Part shown: piece after piece, positions 11,843 to 20,131 of the stretch
Layout: the number at the start of each line of letters is the position of its first letter
How positions within the stretch are numbered: position 1 is the stretch's first letter
Notes under the pieces: model-generated
Told to the model about the DNA's origin: nothing
The model's input: only the letters and a program-made list of their open reading frames with translations
The model's database searches: none
Origin: Micrococcus terreus
GTDB lineage: Bacteria > Actinomycetota > Actinomycetes > Actinomycetales > Micrococcaceae
Assembly (NCBI RefSeq): GCF_900116905.1
Contig: NZ_FPCG01000003.1
Span: 186,001 to 250,000, forward strand
Direction: 5' to 3'
DNA: 64,000 bases
Position numbers and translations under genes: made by a program

Positions 11843-12415
11843 ATGGATGAGGGACCGGTAGACGATCTAACAGATCAGGCGGCGGGAACGGACGCCCCTG
11901 AGGTGCGGTGGCTGGATCCGGTGGAACGGCGCGCCTGGCTCTCCATGGTGGCCACCCACATGCAGCTGATGCCAGCGCTGGAGGCGGACCTGCAGGAGCA
12001 CGGCGCCGTCAGCATCTTCGAGTATCAGGTGCTGGCCATGCTCTCCGAGCACGGGGATCCGCTGCCCATGAGCGAGCTGGCCAGTAGGACCAACTCCTCG
12101 CTCTCCCGGCTCTCCCACGCGGCGCGCAAGCTGGAGAAGCGCGGATGGATCCAGCGCAGCACCTCTCCGGTGGATGCCCGTGTCACCCTGGCTCAGATGA
12201 CCGAGGTGGGGATGCAGGAGGTCATGCGTCTGGCGCCGGTGCACGTGCGCAGTGTCCGCCGTCGGCTGCTGGACGTGCTGGACGCCCGGGACCTGGAGGA
12301 CATCGGTCGGATCGGCGGCAAGCTGATCGGCCATCTCAAGCCGGACCACTGGGTGTTCCGTGACCCGGCGCTCACCGAGGTCTGCCCCCAGCTCCAGGAG
12401 CCTGACTCGAATTGA
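11843..12415 (+). CDS. MarR-family transcriptional regulator
   Basis: A 190-residue winged-helix protein. The recognition region is MSELASRTNSSLSRLSHAARKLEKRGW (read as two segments around residue 80-100), followed by the wing STSPVDARVTLAQMT. An AATACT box at 11830-11835 lies 7 bases before the ATG and no ribosome site is visible, so the mRNA may be leaderless. It follows the polyamine importer in the same direction with a 71-bp gap. Its ligand and targets are unknown; its own promoter shows no obvious palindrome. Confidence 0.85.
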   Translation: MDEGPVDDLTDQAAGTDAPEVRWLDPVERRAWLSMVATHMQLMPALEADLQEHGAVSIFEYQVLAMLSEHGDPLPMSELASRTNSSLSRLSHAARKLEKRGWIQRSTSPVDARVTLAQMTEVGMQEVMRLAPVHVRSVRRRLLDVLDARDLEDIGRIGGKLIGHLKPDHWVFRDPALTEVCPQLQEPDSN

Positions 12416-12797
12416 ACGAGTCGGTGGAACGTCGTAGGATAGGACGGCGCTAAGCCACGTTGGGCTTCTCTGTGCCCTGCCGAATGCAGGTGACGGAGGA
12501 GCGTCGGAAAACAACGTGCTTCCCGTAAACCGGATCCTGAACCATCACCGTGCGGTCCACACTGTGCGGTCGGCTCAGGGCTCACCGTCTTCCCCAGCGA
12601 TCAAGGGCACTTCGGTTGGTTCTCACCCAGCCTGGTACACCTTCGGAAAGTCGCAGTAAGAGCGCGGTGTCACAACTGGTGGCGGGGCTCCTGGACGCGC
12701 GACCGCCGCAGGCTCGGTTCAGCTGAGCAGGCGGCACTGCACGTCCACCAGCGGGTTCCGCCCGTACTTTTACTACTACTTGCAACGAGGAGTGATC
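12416..12797 (+). other. Long gene-free leader before rpmB
   Basis: A 380-bp stretch with no convincing gene on either strand. It holds several short stem-loops, for example CCTGCcgaatGCAGG near 12477-12492 and GACGgaggagCGTC near 12493-12508, and a repeated GTGCGGTC around 12550-12573. It ends with a GAGGAG ribosome site before rpmB. It could contain the ribosomal-protein promoter and a structured leader. I could not match it to a known leader family, and I saw no convincing Zur box. Confidence 0.4.
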
Positions 12798-13034
12798 ATG
12801 GCAGCTCACTGCCAGGTAACCGGGGCTGGGCCGAACTTCGGCCACAGCATCTCCCACTCGCACCGTCGCACCAAGCGTCGGTTCGACCCCAACATCCAGA
12901 AGAAGACCTACTGGGTCCCGTCCCTGCGCCGCAACGTCACCCTGACGCTGTCGGCCAAGGGCATCAAGACCATCGATGTCCGTGGCATCGACGCCGTGGT
13001 CGCCGATCTCATCGCCAAGGGAGTGAAGCTCTGA
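12798..13034 (+). CDS. rpmB: 50S ribosomal protein L28 (cysteine-poor form)
   Basis: A 78-residue L28 with [19 protein letters not shown] near the N-terminus, followed by the basic [12 protein letters not shown] segment. Only one cysteine (Cys5) is present, so the zinc ribbon of C+ paralogues is absent. The ATG at 12798 follows CGAGGAG. It is followed at once by rpmG and rpsN, the classic alternative ribosomal-protein set. In many actinobacteria this set is Zur-controlled and used under zinc shortage. Whether C+ copies exist elsewhere cannot be seen here. Confidence 0.95.
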   Translation: MAAHCQVTGAGPNFGHSISHSHRRTKRRFDPNIQKKTYWVPSLRRNVTLTLSAKGIKTIDVRGIDAVVADLIAKGVKL

Positions 13035-13035
13035 C

Positions 13036-13203
13036 ATGGCCAAGGACAAGGACGTACGTCCCATCATCAAGCTGAAGTCGACCGCCGGCACCGGGTACAC
13101 CTACGTGACCCGCAAGAACCGCCGGAACGACCCCGACCGCATCGTGCTGAAGAAGTACGATCCGGTCGTCCGCAAGCACGTCGAATTCCGAGAGGAGCGC
13201 TGA
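13036..13203 (+). CDS. rpmG: 50S ribosomal protein L33 (zinc-free form)
   Basis: A 55-residue L33. It keeps the [20 protein letters not shown] core and lacks all CxxC zinc knuckles. The ATG is 1 base after the L28 stop. It belongs to the rpmB-rpmG-rpsN operon; the product binds 23S rRNA near the E site. Confidence 0.95.
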   Translation: MAKDKDVRPIIKLKSTAGTGYTYVTRKNRRNDPDRIVLKKYDPVVRKHVEFREER

Positions 13204-13206
13204 GAC

Positions 13207-13512
13207 ATGGCCAAGAAGTCCAAGATCGCCAAGAACGAAGAGCGCAAGGTCATCGTCGCCCGCTACGCGGAGAAGCGTCTCGAGCTCAAGAAGACCCTGG
13301 TGGACCCCAACGCCTCTGACGAGGCCCGCGAGGCCGCGCGCGTGGGTCTGCAGAAGCTGCCCCGCAACGCCTCCCCGGTGCGCGTGCGCAACCGCGACGC
13401 CATCGACGGCCGTCCGCGCGGCACCTTCCAGAAGTTCGGCATCTCCCGCGTGCGCCTGCGTGACATGGCGCACCGCGGCGAGCTGCCCGGCGTCACCAAG
13501 TCCTCCTGGTGA
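13207..13512 (+). CDS. rpsN: 30S ribosomal protein S14 (long zinc-free form)
   Basis: A 101-residue S14. The length and the lack of CxxC pairs mark the C- type, as opposed to the ~61-residue zinc form. The C-terminal [19 protein letters not shown] is conserved. It is the last gene of the three-gene ribosomal operon and is followed by a strong stem-loop at 13540-13593. Confidence 0.95.
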   Translation: MAKKSKIAKNEERKVIVARYAEKRLELKKTLVDPNASDEAREAARVGLQKLPRNASPVRVRNRDAIDGRPRGTFQKFGISRVRLRDMAHRGELPGVTKSSW

Positions 13513-13539
13513 TCCGCTGATCAGCTGACGCTGTCCAGT

Positions 13540-13593
13540 CCTCGGGGCGGTCCGCCGTCGATTCCTGCGGGAGTCGAGCGGGCCGCCCCGAGG
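13540..13593 (+). terminator. Terminator after rpsN
   Basis: The inverted repeat CCTCGGGGCGG ... CCGCCCCGAGG, extended by GTCCGC/GCGGG pairing, forms a long GC-rich hairpin with no U tract, as usual in high-GC actinobacteria. Confidence 0.75.
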
Positions 13594-13743
13594 CGTTTCC
13601 GCTCCCACATGGGACGTTGTCAGCCTCCTCGCAGGTGGCCTCTCCGGGCGGCCAGAGGGGACGCTGACCGCGAAAAACCGTGGAAAAAGGCCAGAATCCG
13701 CGGAAAATCGGCTTGAAACCGCGCGTCCCGGCGCTCTGGGTGG

Positions 13744-13749
13744 TAGTTT
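13744..13749 (+). promoter_or_regulatory. Probable -10 box of hup
   Basis: TAGTTT lies about 66 bases before the HU start in a locally AT-richer stretch (13670-13755) of the otherwise empty 13594-13815 interval. TTGAAA occurs at 13713 but is too far away for a standard -35, so the assignment is tentative. Confidence 0.35.
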
Positions 13750-13815
13750 GCGAGACGGAAGCCCGGAGAGAACCCCTCGGGCCCATGGAAACAACCATCC
13801 AGTCCAGGAGGACCT

Positions 13816-14100
13816 ATGGCTATGAACCGCAGTGAACTTGTCGCCGCCGTCGCAGAGAAGTCCGGCAACTCGCAGGCCGCCGTCAACGGCGTTCTCGATG
13901 CCGTCTTCGAGGTGTTCACCTCTCAGATCTCCAAGGGCGAGAAGGTCACCATCCCGGGCTGGCTGTCTGTGGAGCGCACTGACCGTGCCGCTCGCACCGG
14001 CCGCAACCCCCAGACCGGTGAGACCATCCAGATCCCGGCCGGCCACTCGGTCAAGATCTCCGCTGGCTCCAAGCTGAAGGCTGCCGCCACCGGCAAGTGA
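13816..14100 (+). CDS. hup: HU-family nucleoid DNA-binding protein
   Basis: A 94-residue HU. The N-terminal dimerisation helices (MNRSELVAAVAEKSG) and the DNA-binding arm RAARTGRNPQTGETIQIPA are both present. It ends shortly after the core fold, so it lacks the lysine-rich tail of mycobacterial HupB. AGGAGGA precedes the ATG at 13816; a second ATG is two codons later. It stands alone, with its own terminator at 14116-14146. Confidence 0.95.
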   Translation: MAMNRSELVAAVAEKSGNSQAAVNGVLDAVFEVFTSQISKGEKVTIPGWLSVERTDRAARTGRNPQTGETIQIPAGHSVKISAGSKLKAAATGK

Positions 14101-14115
14101 TCCTCAGTTCGGCCT

Positions 14116-14146
14116 CAGGGCGCTCCACCACCGGTGGGGCGCCCTG
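14116..14146 (+). terminator. Terminator after hup
   Basis: CAGGGCGCTCCACC and GGTGGGGCGCCCTG form a near-perfect 14-bp stem with a tiny loop, 16 bases after the HU stop. Confidence 0.75.
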
Positions 14147-14187
14147 ATCCGTCTCTGGGCACGTGCCGCCTGACTCGAGGTGCTGAC

Positions 14188-14204
14188 TTCTACGTCATGT
14201 AGAA
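14188..14204 (+). promoter_or_regulatory. Palindromic operator before the copper cluster
   Basis: TTCTAC-GTCAT-GTAGAA is a perfect 6+6 inverted repeat ending 6 bases before a -10-like TAGACT (14211-14216). The layout suits a repressor covering the -35 region. The TAC...GTA geometry recalls CopY/BlaI-type sites, and the genes downstream handle copper. A copper-responsive repressor is an inference; none is encoded in this window. Confidence 0.5.
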
Positions 14205-14260
14205 CTCCCGTAGACTGCTGGATCAGCACCGCACGCCCGTCAGAGCCAGAGGAGGACCCC

Positions 14261-14893
14261 GTGCCGCGTCCTCACCTCGGCTCCGGGCCCGGCCGCCTCG
14301 CGCGCGGCTGGGGCGCCGCCCTGATCGCCACCCTGGTGGCCGCCGGGTCCCATTCGCTGGCCGGCCCAGGCCATCACGCCGACACCCCCTCATCTCTGGT
14401 CTTCATCCTCACCCTGGCCTTGGCCGGTCCGCTCTGCACCGCGCTGGCCGGCCGGGTCCTCTCGTGGACCCGCCTCTCGGCAGGCGTTCTGCTCAGCCAG
14501 GGCCTGTTCCACGGTCTGTACTCCCTGGGTCCCGGGGTCGCACCGAGTCCGGCCGGGATCACGCCCGGACATGAGCATCACGTGCAGCACCTCACCGTGG
14601 CCGCTGCCGAGCCCCTTCCTGTGTCCGAGGCCGGCGTGTCCATGGCGGCCGCGCATCTGGTCGCCGCGGTGGTCACCGTGCTGCTGCTGCGTCAGGGCGA
14701 GCAGGCGGTTCTGACCGCCGCGGAGTGGGTGCTGCTGCGCCGCCCTGTCCTGACACTGGTGCCCGTGGTCCTGCCCTCCGTCTTCGGCCAGGGCCGCGCG
14801 GCCTGGCATCGCCCTCCGATCCTGCAGCCGTTCCGGGACGTGGTGACAGGGCTGCAGTGGCGGGGTCCGCCGTCGTGGTCGTTGGCACCCTGA
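14261..14893 (+). CDS. Histidine-containing four-helix membrane protein of the copper cluster
   Basis: I do not recognise a named family. The 210-residue product has about four hydrophobic helices (near residues 18-38, 45-65, 75-95 and 125-145), with histidine clusters GSHSLAGPGHH and GHEHHVQH in the loops between them. The GTG at 14261 follows a strong AGGAGG. It is the first gene behind the TTCTAC-GTAGAA palindrome and is followed by CopC, PCuAC, DyP and CopD-CtaG genes. Loop histidines and context suggest a role in metal (copper) handling at the membrane. That function is inferred. Confidence 0.65.
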   Translation: MPRPHLGSGPGRLARGWGAALIATLVAAGSHSLAGPGHHADTPSSLVFILTLALAGPLCTALAGRVLSWTRLSAGVLLSQGLFHGLYSLGPGVAPSPAGITPGHEHHVQHLTVAAAEPLPVSEAGVSMAAAHLVAAVVTVLLLRQGEQAVLTAAEWVLLRRPVLTLVPVVLPSVFGQGRAAWHRPPILQPFRDVVTGLQWRGPPSWSLAP

Positions 14894-14953
14894 CCCCTCG
14901 ACGCTGACACTCGACCCGGCGCGCCGGTCTGACCCCGCGCCCCGAAGGACACC

Positions 14954-15655
14954 ATGACACGGCACCACCCTCATCCCCGCCGCCTGCTGGCCGCCGCCGC
15001 AGCCACCGGACTGCTCGCCAGCGGACTCTGGGCCGCCGCTCCGGCCCTGGCCCACGACCAGCTGCTCTCCGCCGAACCTGGCGACGGCGCCACCCTGCAG
15101 ACCGCTCCTGAGGAGCTGCTGCTGAGCTTCTCCGGCAACCTGATCACCGGACAGGGCATCCAGAACCTCGTCCAGGTCCGGGACCAGGACGGCCACCAGT
15201 GGCAGGACGGCGCGGCCACCGTCACCGGGCCGACCCTCAGCGCCGCCCTCTGCGACGGCATGCCCAACGGGGACTATGACGTCTCCTACCGTGTGGTCTA
15301 CTCGGACGGCCATTCGGAGGAGAAGCAGTACGCCTTCACCGTGCAGGACCCGAACGGGCCGGACACCGGTGCACCCGCTGACGGGTGCGGCGTCCTGGCC
15401 GCGGGCGCTTCGCCGTCCTCCCCGGCCGGCACCGAGCCCACCCAGGACCAGGGCACGACGACGGCTCCGTCCGGTGCAGAGAGCACTGCGCCTGGCGCTG
15501 GCGAGACGGCACCGGCCGAGGACACCGTGGTGGAGGACTCCTCGCAGGAGTCGGCTCCGCTGCCGGCCTGGGTCTGGGCCGTGGGCTTCGGCGGCGTCGC
15601 CGTGGTGGTGCTGGGCCTGGTGGTGGCCGCCCGCAAGGCCAAGAGTCTGGGCTGA
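14954..15655 (+). CDS. CopC-type periplasmic copper-binding protein with C-terminal anchor
   Basis: A 233-residue exported protein. After a signal peptide cleaved at ALA|HDQ, the mature protein starts with His34, the amino-terminal Cu(II) ligand of CopC. The DGH motif (Asp118/His120) supplies the other conserved Cu(II) ligands. A CopC beta-sandwich covers about 34-130. A Thr/Pro/Glu-rich linker (about 145-200) leads to one membrane helix (about 205-228) and a short basic tail, so the domain is tethered outside the membrane. It probably binds Cu(II) and passes it to the CopD-CtaG membrane protein encoded three genes downstream. Confidence 0.88.
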   Translation: MTRHHPHPRRLLAAAAATGLLASGLWAAAPALAHDQLLSAEPGDGATLQTAPEELLLSFSGNLITGQGIQNLVQVRDQDGHQWQDGAATVTGPTLSAALCDGMPNGDYDVSYRVVYSDGHSEEKQYAFTVQDPNGPDTGAPADGCGVLAAGASPSSPAGTEPTQDQGTTTAPSGAESTAPGAGETAPAEDTVVEDSSQESAPLPAWVWAVGFGGVAVVVLGLVVAARKAKSLG

Positions 15656-15797
15656 CCGGCACCTGCCGTCCCCGTGCTGAGATGCGGCATCGGCCGCATC
15701 CTCCTCTGCGTGCCCTCGGGCCGCATCCGCACACCTTTCCTGATCCTGCTTTCTTCTCTGCGCGCGCTGCCGCGCCTCAACGACGAGGACTCCCCTG

Positions 15798-16445
15798 ATG
15801 AACATCCAGAACACCCAGAGCCCCCAGAACACCCAGCCGACCCGGACCGCGCTGTCCCGGCGCCTGAGGGCCCTGAGCGCTGGAGCCGGCGTGACCGCCC
15901 TGCTGCTGACTGGCTGCAGCGCCGCCTCCGACCCCGCGCCCGCCGACGGTGGCGCCACAGGAACCTCCAGTGCCAGCACCACGGTTCCCTCCGGGCAGAT
16001 CTCGGTGACGGACCCCTGGGCCAAGGCCGCGGACGAGCACATGACCGGCGTCTTCGGGGTCATCGCCAATGACTCCGACCGGCAGCTGCACCTGGTCGGC
16101 GCCCAGAGCGAGGCCGCCCAGCGGGCCGAACTGCATGAGACCGCCGACGACGGCACCGGCTCCACCCTGATGCAGGAGAAGGAGGGCGGTTTCATGATCG
16201 AGCCGGGTCAGAGCCTGGAGCTGGTCCCCGGCGGTGACCACATCATGCTAATGCAGCTGACCGAGCCGATCGAGCCGGGCCAGCAGGTGCTGGTCACCCT
16301 CGAGTTCGCCGACGGCACCACGCTGCCGCTGGAGGCCGTGGCCAAGGAGTACGCCGGGGCCAACGAGGTCTACGAGGCGGACGACACCGATGAGTCCGAG
16401 GCCGAGTCAGGTGACGGGGACGAGGACGGCCATGGCGACCACTGA
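15798..16445 (+). CDS. PCuAC-family extracytoplasmic copper chaperone (lipoprotein)
   Basis: A 215-residue protein with a lipobox TGC (LLLTGC) after a hydrophobic signal. The PCuAC domain shows the Cu(I) ligands in order: AELHE, then the downstream methionines, then GGDHIMLM, matching H-x-M-x-H-x-M. The acidic C-terminal tail ends in GHGDH. Family members deliver Cu(I) to the CuA/CuB sites of cytochrome oxidase. In Streptomyces a comparable chaperone works beside a DyP peroxidase. The gene overlaps the DyP start by 14 bp. No Sco gene is present in this cluster. Confidence 0.88.
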   Translation: MNIQNTQSPQNTQPTRTALSRRLRALSAGAGVTALLLTGCSAASDPAPADGGATGTSSASTTVPSGQISVTDPWAKAADEHMTGVFGVIANDSDRQLHLVGAQSEAAQRAELHETADDGTGSTLMQEKEGGFMIEPGQSLELVPGGDHIMLMQLTEPIEPGQQVLVTLEFADGTTLPLEAVAKEYAGANEVYEADDTDESEAESGDGDEDGHGDH

Positions 16446-17838
16446 CCCCCATCCCGAGTCCACCGGCCCGGCACCGGTCCAGGACCCCGAGCCGCGGACC
16501 ACCTCCCGGCGAGCCTTCGTCCTGGGGACCGGTCTGCTGGGCGGCGGCATGATCGGCACCGCTCTGGGCTACGTGGCCGGGCACGGCTCCGGATCCACCA
16601 CTGCAGGAGCCAGCGTCCCCGCCTCGGGGCAGGCGACCAGCGGACCGAGTGAGGCCGGGGCACCCGCCGCGGGGGCCGACGTCGGGAATCCCACCTGGGC
16701 CGAGCCGGGAGGCGAGGCCGGGCGCGTGGCCGTGAGCTCGCCGGTGGGGACGGACACCGTGCCCTTCTACGGCCCACGGCAGGCCGGTGTGGACACCCCG
16801 GCGCAGACGCACGCCGTGTTCCTGGCGCTGGACCTGAAGCCGGACGCGGACCGTGAGCGGATCCAGCGGATGCTGCGCCTGCTCACGGACGACGCCGCCC
16901 GGCTCACGCAGGGCCGGGCGACCCTGGCGGACACCGAACCGGAGCTGGCCGCCGCGCCGGCCCGGCTGACCGTGACGTTCGGGTTCGGGCCGGAACTGGT
17001 CCGGCGCGTGGACCCTGCCCGGATGCCGGACTGGCTGCGGCCGCTGCCGGCGTTCGGGATCGACCGGCTGCAGGACGAGTACAGCCACGGAGACCTGCTG
17101 CTGCAGCTCTGCGGCGACGACCCCGTCTCCCTGGCGCACGCCCGGCGGATGCTGCTCAAGGACACCCGGGCGTTCACCACGCTGCGCTGGGTGCAGACCG
17201 GGTTCCGCTCCGCGCGCGGATCCCACCCCGGCGGGACCACCATGCGCAACCTGTTCGGCCAGGTGGACGGCACCTCGAATCCCTCCCCGGACACCGCGCA
17301 CCTGGAGCGGGTGGTGTGGGGCCAGGGGGAGGGGCCGCTGCCGCTGACGCCGTGGCTGGAGGGCGGCACGTCCCTGGTGCTGCGGCGGATCGCCATGCAG
17401 CTGGACACCTGGGACGAGCTGGACCGGCCGGCCAAGGAGCAGGTGATCGGGAGGCGGCTGGACACCGGTGCGCCGTTGACCGGCCGGGAGGAGCATGACG
17501 AGCCGGACCTGGGGGCGATGAACGAGCGCGGGTTCCCGGTGATCTCGGACATCTCCCACCTGCGCCGTTCCCGCACGGACATCCCGGAGCAGTCCATGCT
17601 CCGCCGGGCCTACAACTACGACGACGGGCCCTCCGGTGCGGACTCGGTCTCGGACTCGGGACTGCTGTTCGCCGCCTACCAGTGCGATGTGGACCAGCAG
17701 TACCTGCCCGTCCAGCGGCGTCTGGCCGAGTCCGACCACCTGAACCTGTGGACCGTCCCGGTGGGCTCGGCCGTGTTCGCCATCCCCCCGGGCTGCCAGG
17801 AGGGCGGCTACGTGGGGGAGGGACTCTTCAGCACCTGA
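16432..17838 (+). CDS. Tat-exported DyP-type heme peroxidase
   Basis: A 468-residue DyP/EfeB-like peroxidase. A twin-arginine signal (TSRRAFVLG, 24-32) precedes a hydrophobic helix, and the family GxxDG motif is GQVDG (276-280). ATG 16432 has GAGGA upstream and overlaps the chaperone by 14 bp; ATG 16390 is an in-frame alternative. The location between PCuAC and CopD-CtaG genes resembles the actinobacterial DtpA setting, where a secreted DyP is linked to copper trafficking, more than the EfeUOB iron system, since no EfeU/EfeO gene is here. A repeat copy (16676-16690) encodes ADVGNP in the linker after the signal. Confidence 0.88.
   Translation: MATTDPHPESTGPAPVQDPEPRTTSRRAFVLGTGLLGGGMIGTALGYVAGHGSGSTTAGASVPASGQATSGPSEAGAPAAGADVGNPTWAEPGGEAGRVAVSSPVGTDTVPFYGPRQAGVDTPAQTHAVFLALDLKPDADRERIQRMLRLLTDDAARLTQGRATLADTEPELAAAPARLTVTFGFGPELVRRVDPARMPDWLRPLPAFGIDRLQDEYSHGDLLLQLCGDDPVSLAHARRMLLKDTRAFTTLRWVQTGFRSARGSHPGGTTMRNLFGQVDGTSNPSPDTAHLERVVWGQGEGPLPLTPWLEGGTSLVLRRIAMQLDTWDELDRPAKEQVIGRRLDTGAPLTGREEHDEPDLGAMNERGFPVISDISHLRRSRTDIPEQSMLRRAYNYDDGPSGADSVSDSGLLFAAYQCDVDQQYLPVQRRLAESDHLNLWTVPVGSAVFAIPPGCQEGGYVGEGLFST
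16676..16690 (+). repeat. Dispersed 15-mer repeat, one mismatch, in DyP gene
   Basis: CCGACGTCGGGAATC, read as part of ADVGNP in the flexible region just after the Tat signal. Confidence 0.7.
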
Positions 17839-17881
17839 CCCCGCAGCCCGCCCACACACCGCCCCCTCGAACCCTGAGAGA

Positions 17882-20131
17882 ATGGACCTCGTGCCTTCCC
17901 CCCGCTCCACCCGACCCCGCCGTGACTCGACCCCAGCACCCCGGTCTGCCCAGCAGACCCCCTCGGGGCGTGGCTCCGGTGCGCCCCGGGGGCGTGACGT
18001 CGTCGGGACCGTGGCCGCAGTGCCCCGCTGGGTGTGGATCGGGGTGGCCGTGGCAGCCGCCGTGGCCCTGGCGATCGCGGCGAGCCTGACCGGGATCACC
18101 GCGGTCCGGGAGCTCTCGGACCCGGGCTCGGTCACCCGGTGGGGTCTGCCCCTGGCCAAGCTGGTGCACAACATCGCGATGCCGGTGACCCTGGCCGCAC
18201 TGGTCTTTGCCGTGGGGATCCTGCCGCCGCACGCCGCCGGGGGGCGGGCCGGCCGAGGCCGGACGGCCAAGGACCGCGAGCAGCAGCGGGCCGATGAGGT
18301 CGCAGCTCCGGAGCATCCGGCGTTCGCGCTGCTCATGCGCGTGGCCGCGGTGGCCGCCGCCGTCTGGACGGTGGCGGCACTCGCCATGGTGGTGCTGAGC
18401 TACTCGGACCTGGCGGGCATGCCGCTGGACCCGGGCCCGGGATTCACCTCCGGACTGGTGGGGTACATCGAGTCGATCTCGGTGGGTCAGGCCTGGTTCT
18501 GGGTGACGGTGATCGCCGCCGTGGTGACCTCCCTGGTGATCGCGGTGCGCTCGGTGACCGGTCTGGCCTGGACCGCACTGCTGGGAATGGTGGGGATCGT
18601 CCCGCTGGCGCTGATCGGCCACTCGGCCTCCGGGGACGACCACAACGCCGCGGTGAACTCGATCGGCCTGCACCTGCTCGGCGTGGTGGTGTGGATCGGA
18701 GGCCTGCTGGTGCTCGCGCTGATCTCAGGGCGGCTGACCGGTCCGGACGGTGCCACGGGCCGGGGCTCGGCGCACCGCCAGGGTCCGGAGCCGCTGATCC
18801 ACACGGTGGTCTCGCGCTACTCGCTGCTGGCCGGGCTGGGACTGGCCACCGTGGCGATCTCCGGTGTGGTCAACGCCGGCATCCGCATGGACCAGTGGGA
18901 GCAGCTGACCAGCCCCTACGGGCTGATCGTGCTCGCCAAGTTCGTGGGCACACTGCTGCTGGGCGCGATCGGCCTGATGCACCGGCTCTGGATCATCCCG
19001 CGCCTGGCCACCGGCACCGAGCAGCCTCCGGCGGCCGCGCGGCGACTGCTGTGGCAGCTGATCGCCGTGGAGGCGGTGCTGATGGGCGCGATCCTGGGCC
19101 TGGCCACCGTGCTGGGCCGCACCTCACCCCCGGTCCCGGAGGAGCTGGCCCCGGACGCCTCCCCGGCGCGCATCCTCACCGGCTACGATCTCCCGCCGGA
19201 GCTCACGCCCGAGCGCTGGTTGACGGTGTGGCGGCCGGACTGGCTCTGGGTGGCGATCATCGTCTTCCTGCTGGCCTGGTACATCCGTTCCACCATCCGC
19301 CTGCGGCAGCGCGGGGACTCCTGGCCCATCCTGCGCACGGTCTCCTGGACCCTGGGCCTGATCGTGCTGTTCTGGGTCACCTCCGGTGCGCCGGCCGTCT
19401 ACGGTCAGGTGCTGTTCAGCGCGCACATGGTGGCGCACATGACCCTGACCATGATCTCCCCGCTGTTCCTGGTGCTGGGCGCCCCGATCACCCTGGCCCT
19501 GCGCGCCCTGCCGGCCCGCTCGGACGGCACCCGGGGCCCGCGCGAGTGGATCCTGTGGATCGTGCACTCCTGGTGGGGGCGGTTCATCACCCACCCGGTG
19601 GTGGCGGGGATGAACTTCGCCGGCTCGATCCTGATCTTCTACTACACCCCAGTGTTCGGCTTCGCCCTGAACGAGCACGTGGGCCACGAGTTCATGAACG
19701 TGCACTTCCTGCTCACCGGGTTCCTGTTCGCCTCGGTGATGGTGGGGATCGACCCGCTGCCGCGGCGCACCATGTACCCGCTGCGTCTGGTCCTGCTGCT
19801 GGCCACCATGGCCTTCCACGCGTTCATCGGCGTGGCCATGACCGGGTCCGACTCCCTGCTGCAGGCCTCCTGGTTCGGCTCCATGGGCCGGGACTGGGGC
19901 CCCTCAGCGATCGCCGACCAGCAGATCGGCGGCGCCATCATGTGGGGGATCGGCGAGGTGCCCACGGTGATCATGGCGGTGATCGCGGCCTACCAGTGGT
20001 GGCGCAACGACCAGAAGGAGACCAAGCGGCTGGACCGCAAGGCCGACCTGAACGACGAGGCAGAGCTGAAGGCGTGGAACGCCATGTACGCCCGCCTCGG
20101 TGACGACGAGACCGAAGGACCCCGCCCGTGA
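17882..20131 (+). CDS. CopD-CtaG fusion: copper import / cytochrome c oxidase assembly membrane protein
   Basis: A 749-residue polytopic protein. The N-terminal half (about 50-400) resembles the CopD/YcnJ copper-import fold. The C-terminal half (about 440-690) is a caa3-oxidase CtaG domain with HMVAHMTLTMISPLFLVLGAP, HEFMNVHFLLTGF and AFHAFIGVAM, which carry conserved histidines. A charged tail follows. The product probably takes copper from CopC/PCuAC and feeds oxidase CuB assembly. ATG 17882 has GAGAGA beside it; GTG 17891 is an alternative. The stop overlaps the next GTG by 4 bp. Confidence 0.88.
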   Translation: MDLVPSPRSTRPRRDSTPAPRSAQQTPSGRGSGAPRGRDVVGTVAAVPRWVWIGVAVAAAVALAIAASLTGITAVRELSDPGSVTRWGLPLAKLVHNIAMPVTLAALVFAVGILPPHAAGGRAGRGRTAKDREQQRADEVAAPEHPAFALLMRVAAVAAAVWTVAALAMVVLSYSDLAGMPLDPGPGFTSGLVGYIESISVGQAWFWVTVIAAVVTSLVIAVRSVTGLAWTALLGMVGIVPLALIGHSASGDDHNAAVNSIGLHLLGVVVWIGGLLVLALISGRLTGPDGATGRGSAHRQGPEPLIHTVVSRYSLLAGLGLATVAISGVVNAGIRMDQWEQLTSPYGLIVLAKFVGTLLLGAIGLMHRLWIIPRLATGTEQPPAAARRLLWQLIAVEAVLMGAILGLATVLGRTSPPVPEELAPDASPARILTGYDLPPELTPERWLTVWRPDWLWVAIIVFLLAWYIRSTIRLRQRGDSWPILRTVSWTLGLIVLFWVTSGAPAVYGQVLFSAHMVAHMTLTMISPLFLVLGAPITLALRALPARSDGTRGPREWILWIVHSWWGRFITHPVVAGMNFAGSILIFYYTPVFGFALNEHVGHEFMNVHFLLTGFLFASVMVGIDPLPRRTMYPLRLVLLLATMAFHAFIGVAMTGSDSLLQASWFGSMGRDWGPSAIADQQIGGAIMWGIGEVPTVIMAVIAAYQWWRNDQKETKRLDRKADLNDEAELKAWNAMYARLGDDETEGPRP

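Noticed and set aside
12740-12797. Zur operator before the zinc-free ribosomal genes
   Set aside because: I looked for the TGAAAAT-type palindrome expected for actinobacterial Zur and found no convincing match.
18691-20103. 470-codon + strand frame overlapping CopD-CtaG
   Set aside because: Shadow frame; the overlapping frame has clear membrane helices and CtaG histidine motifs.
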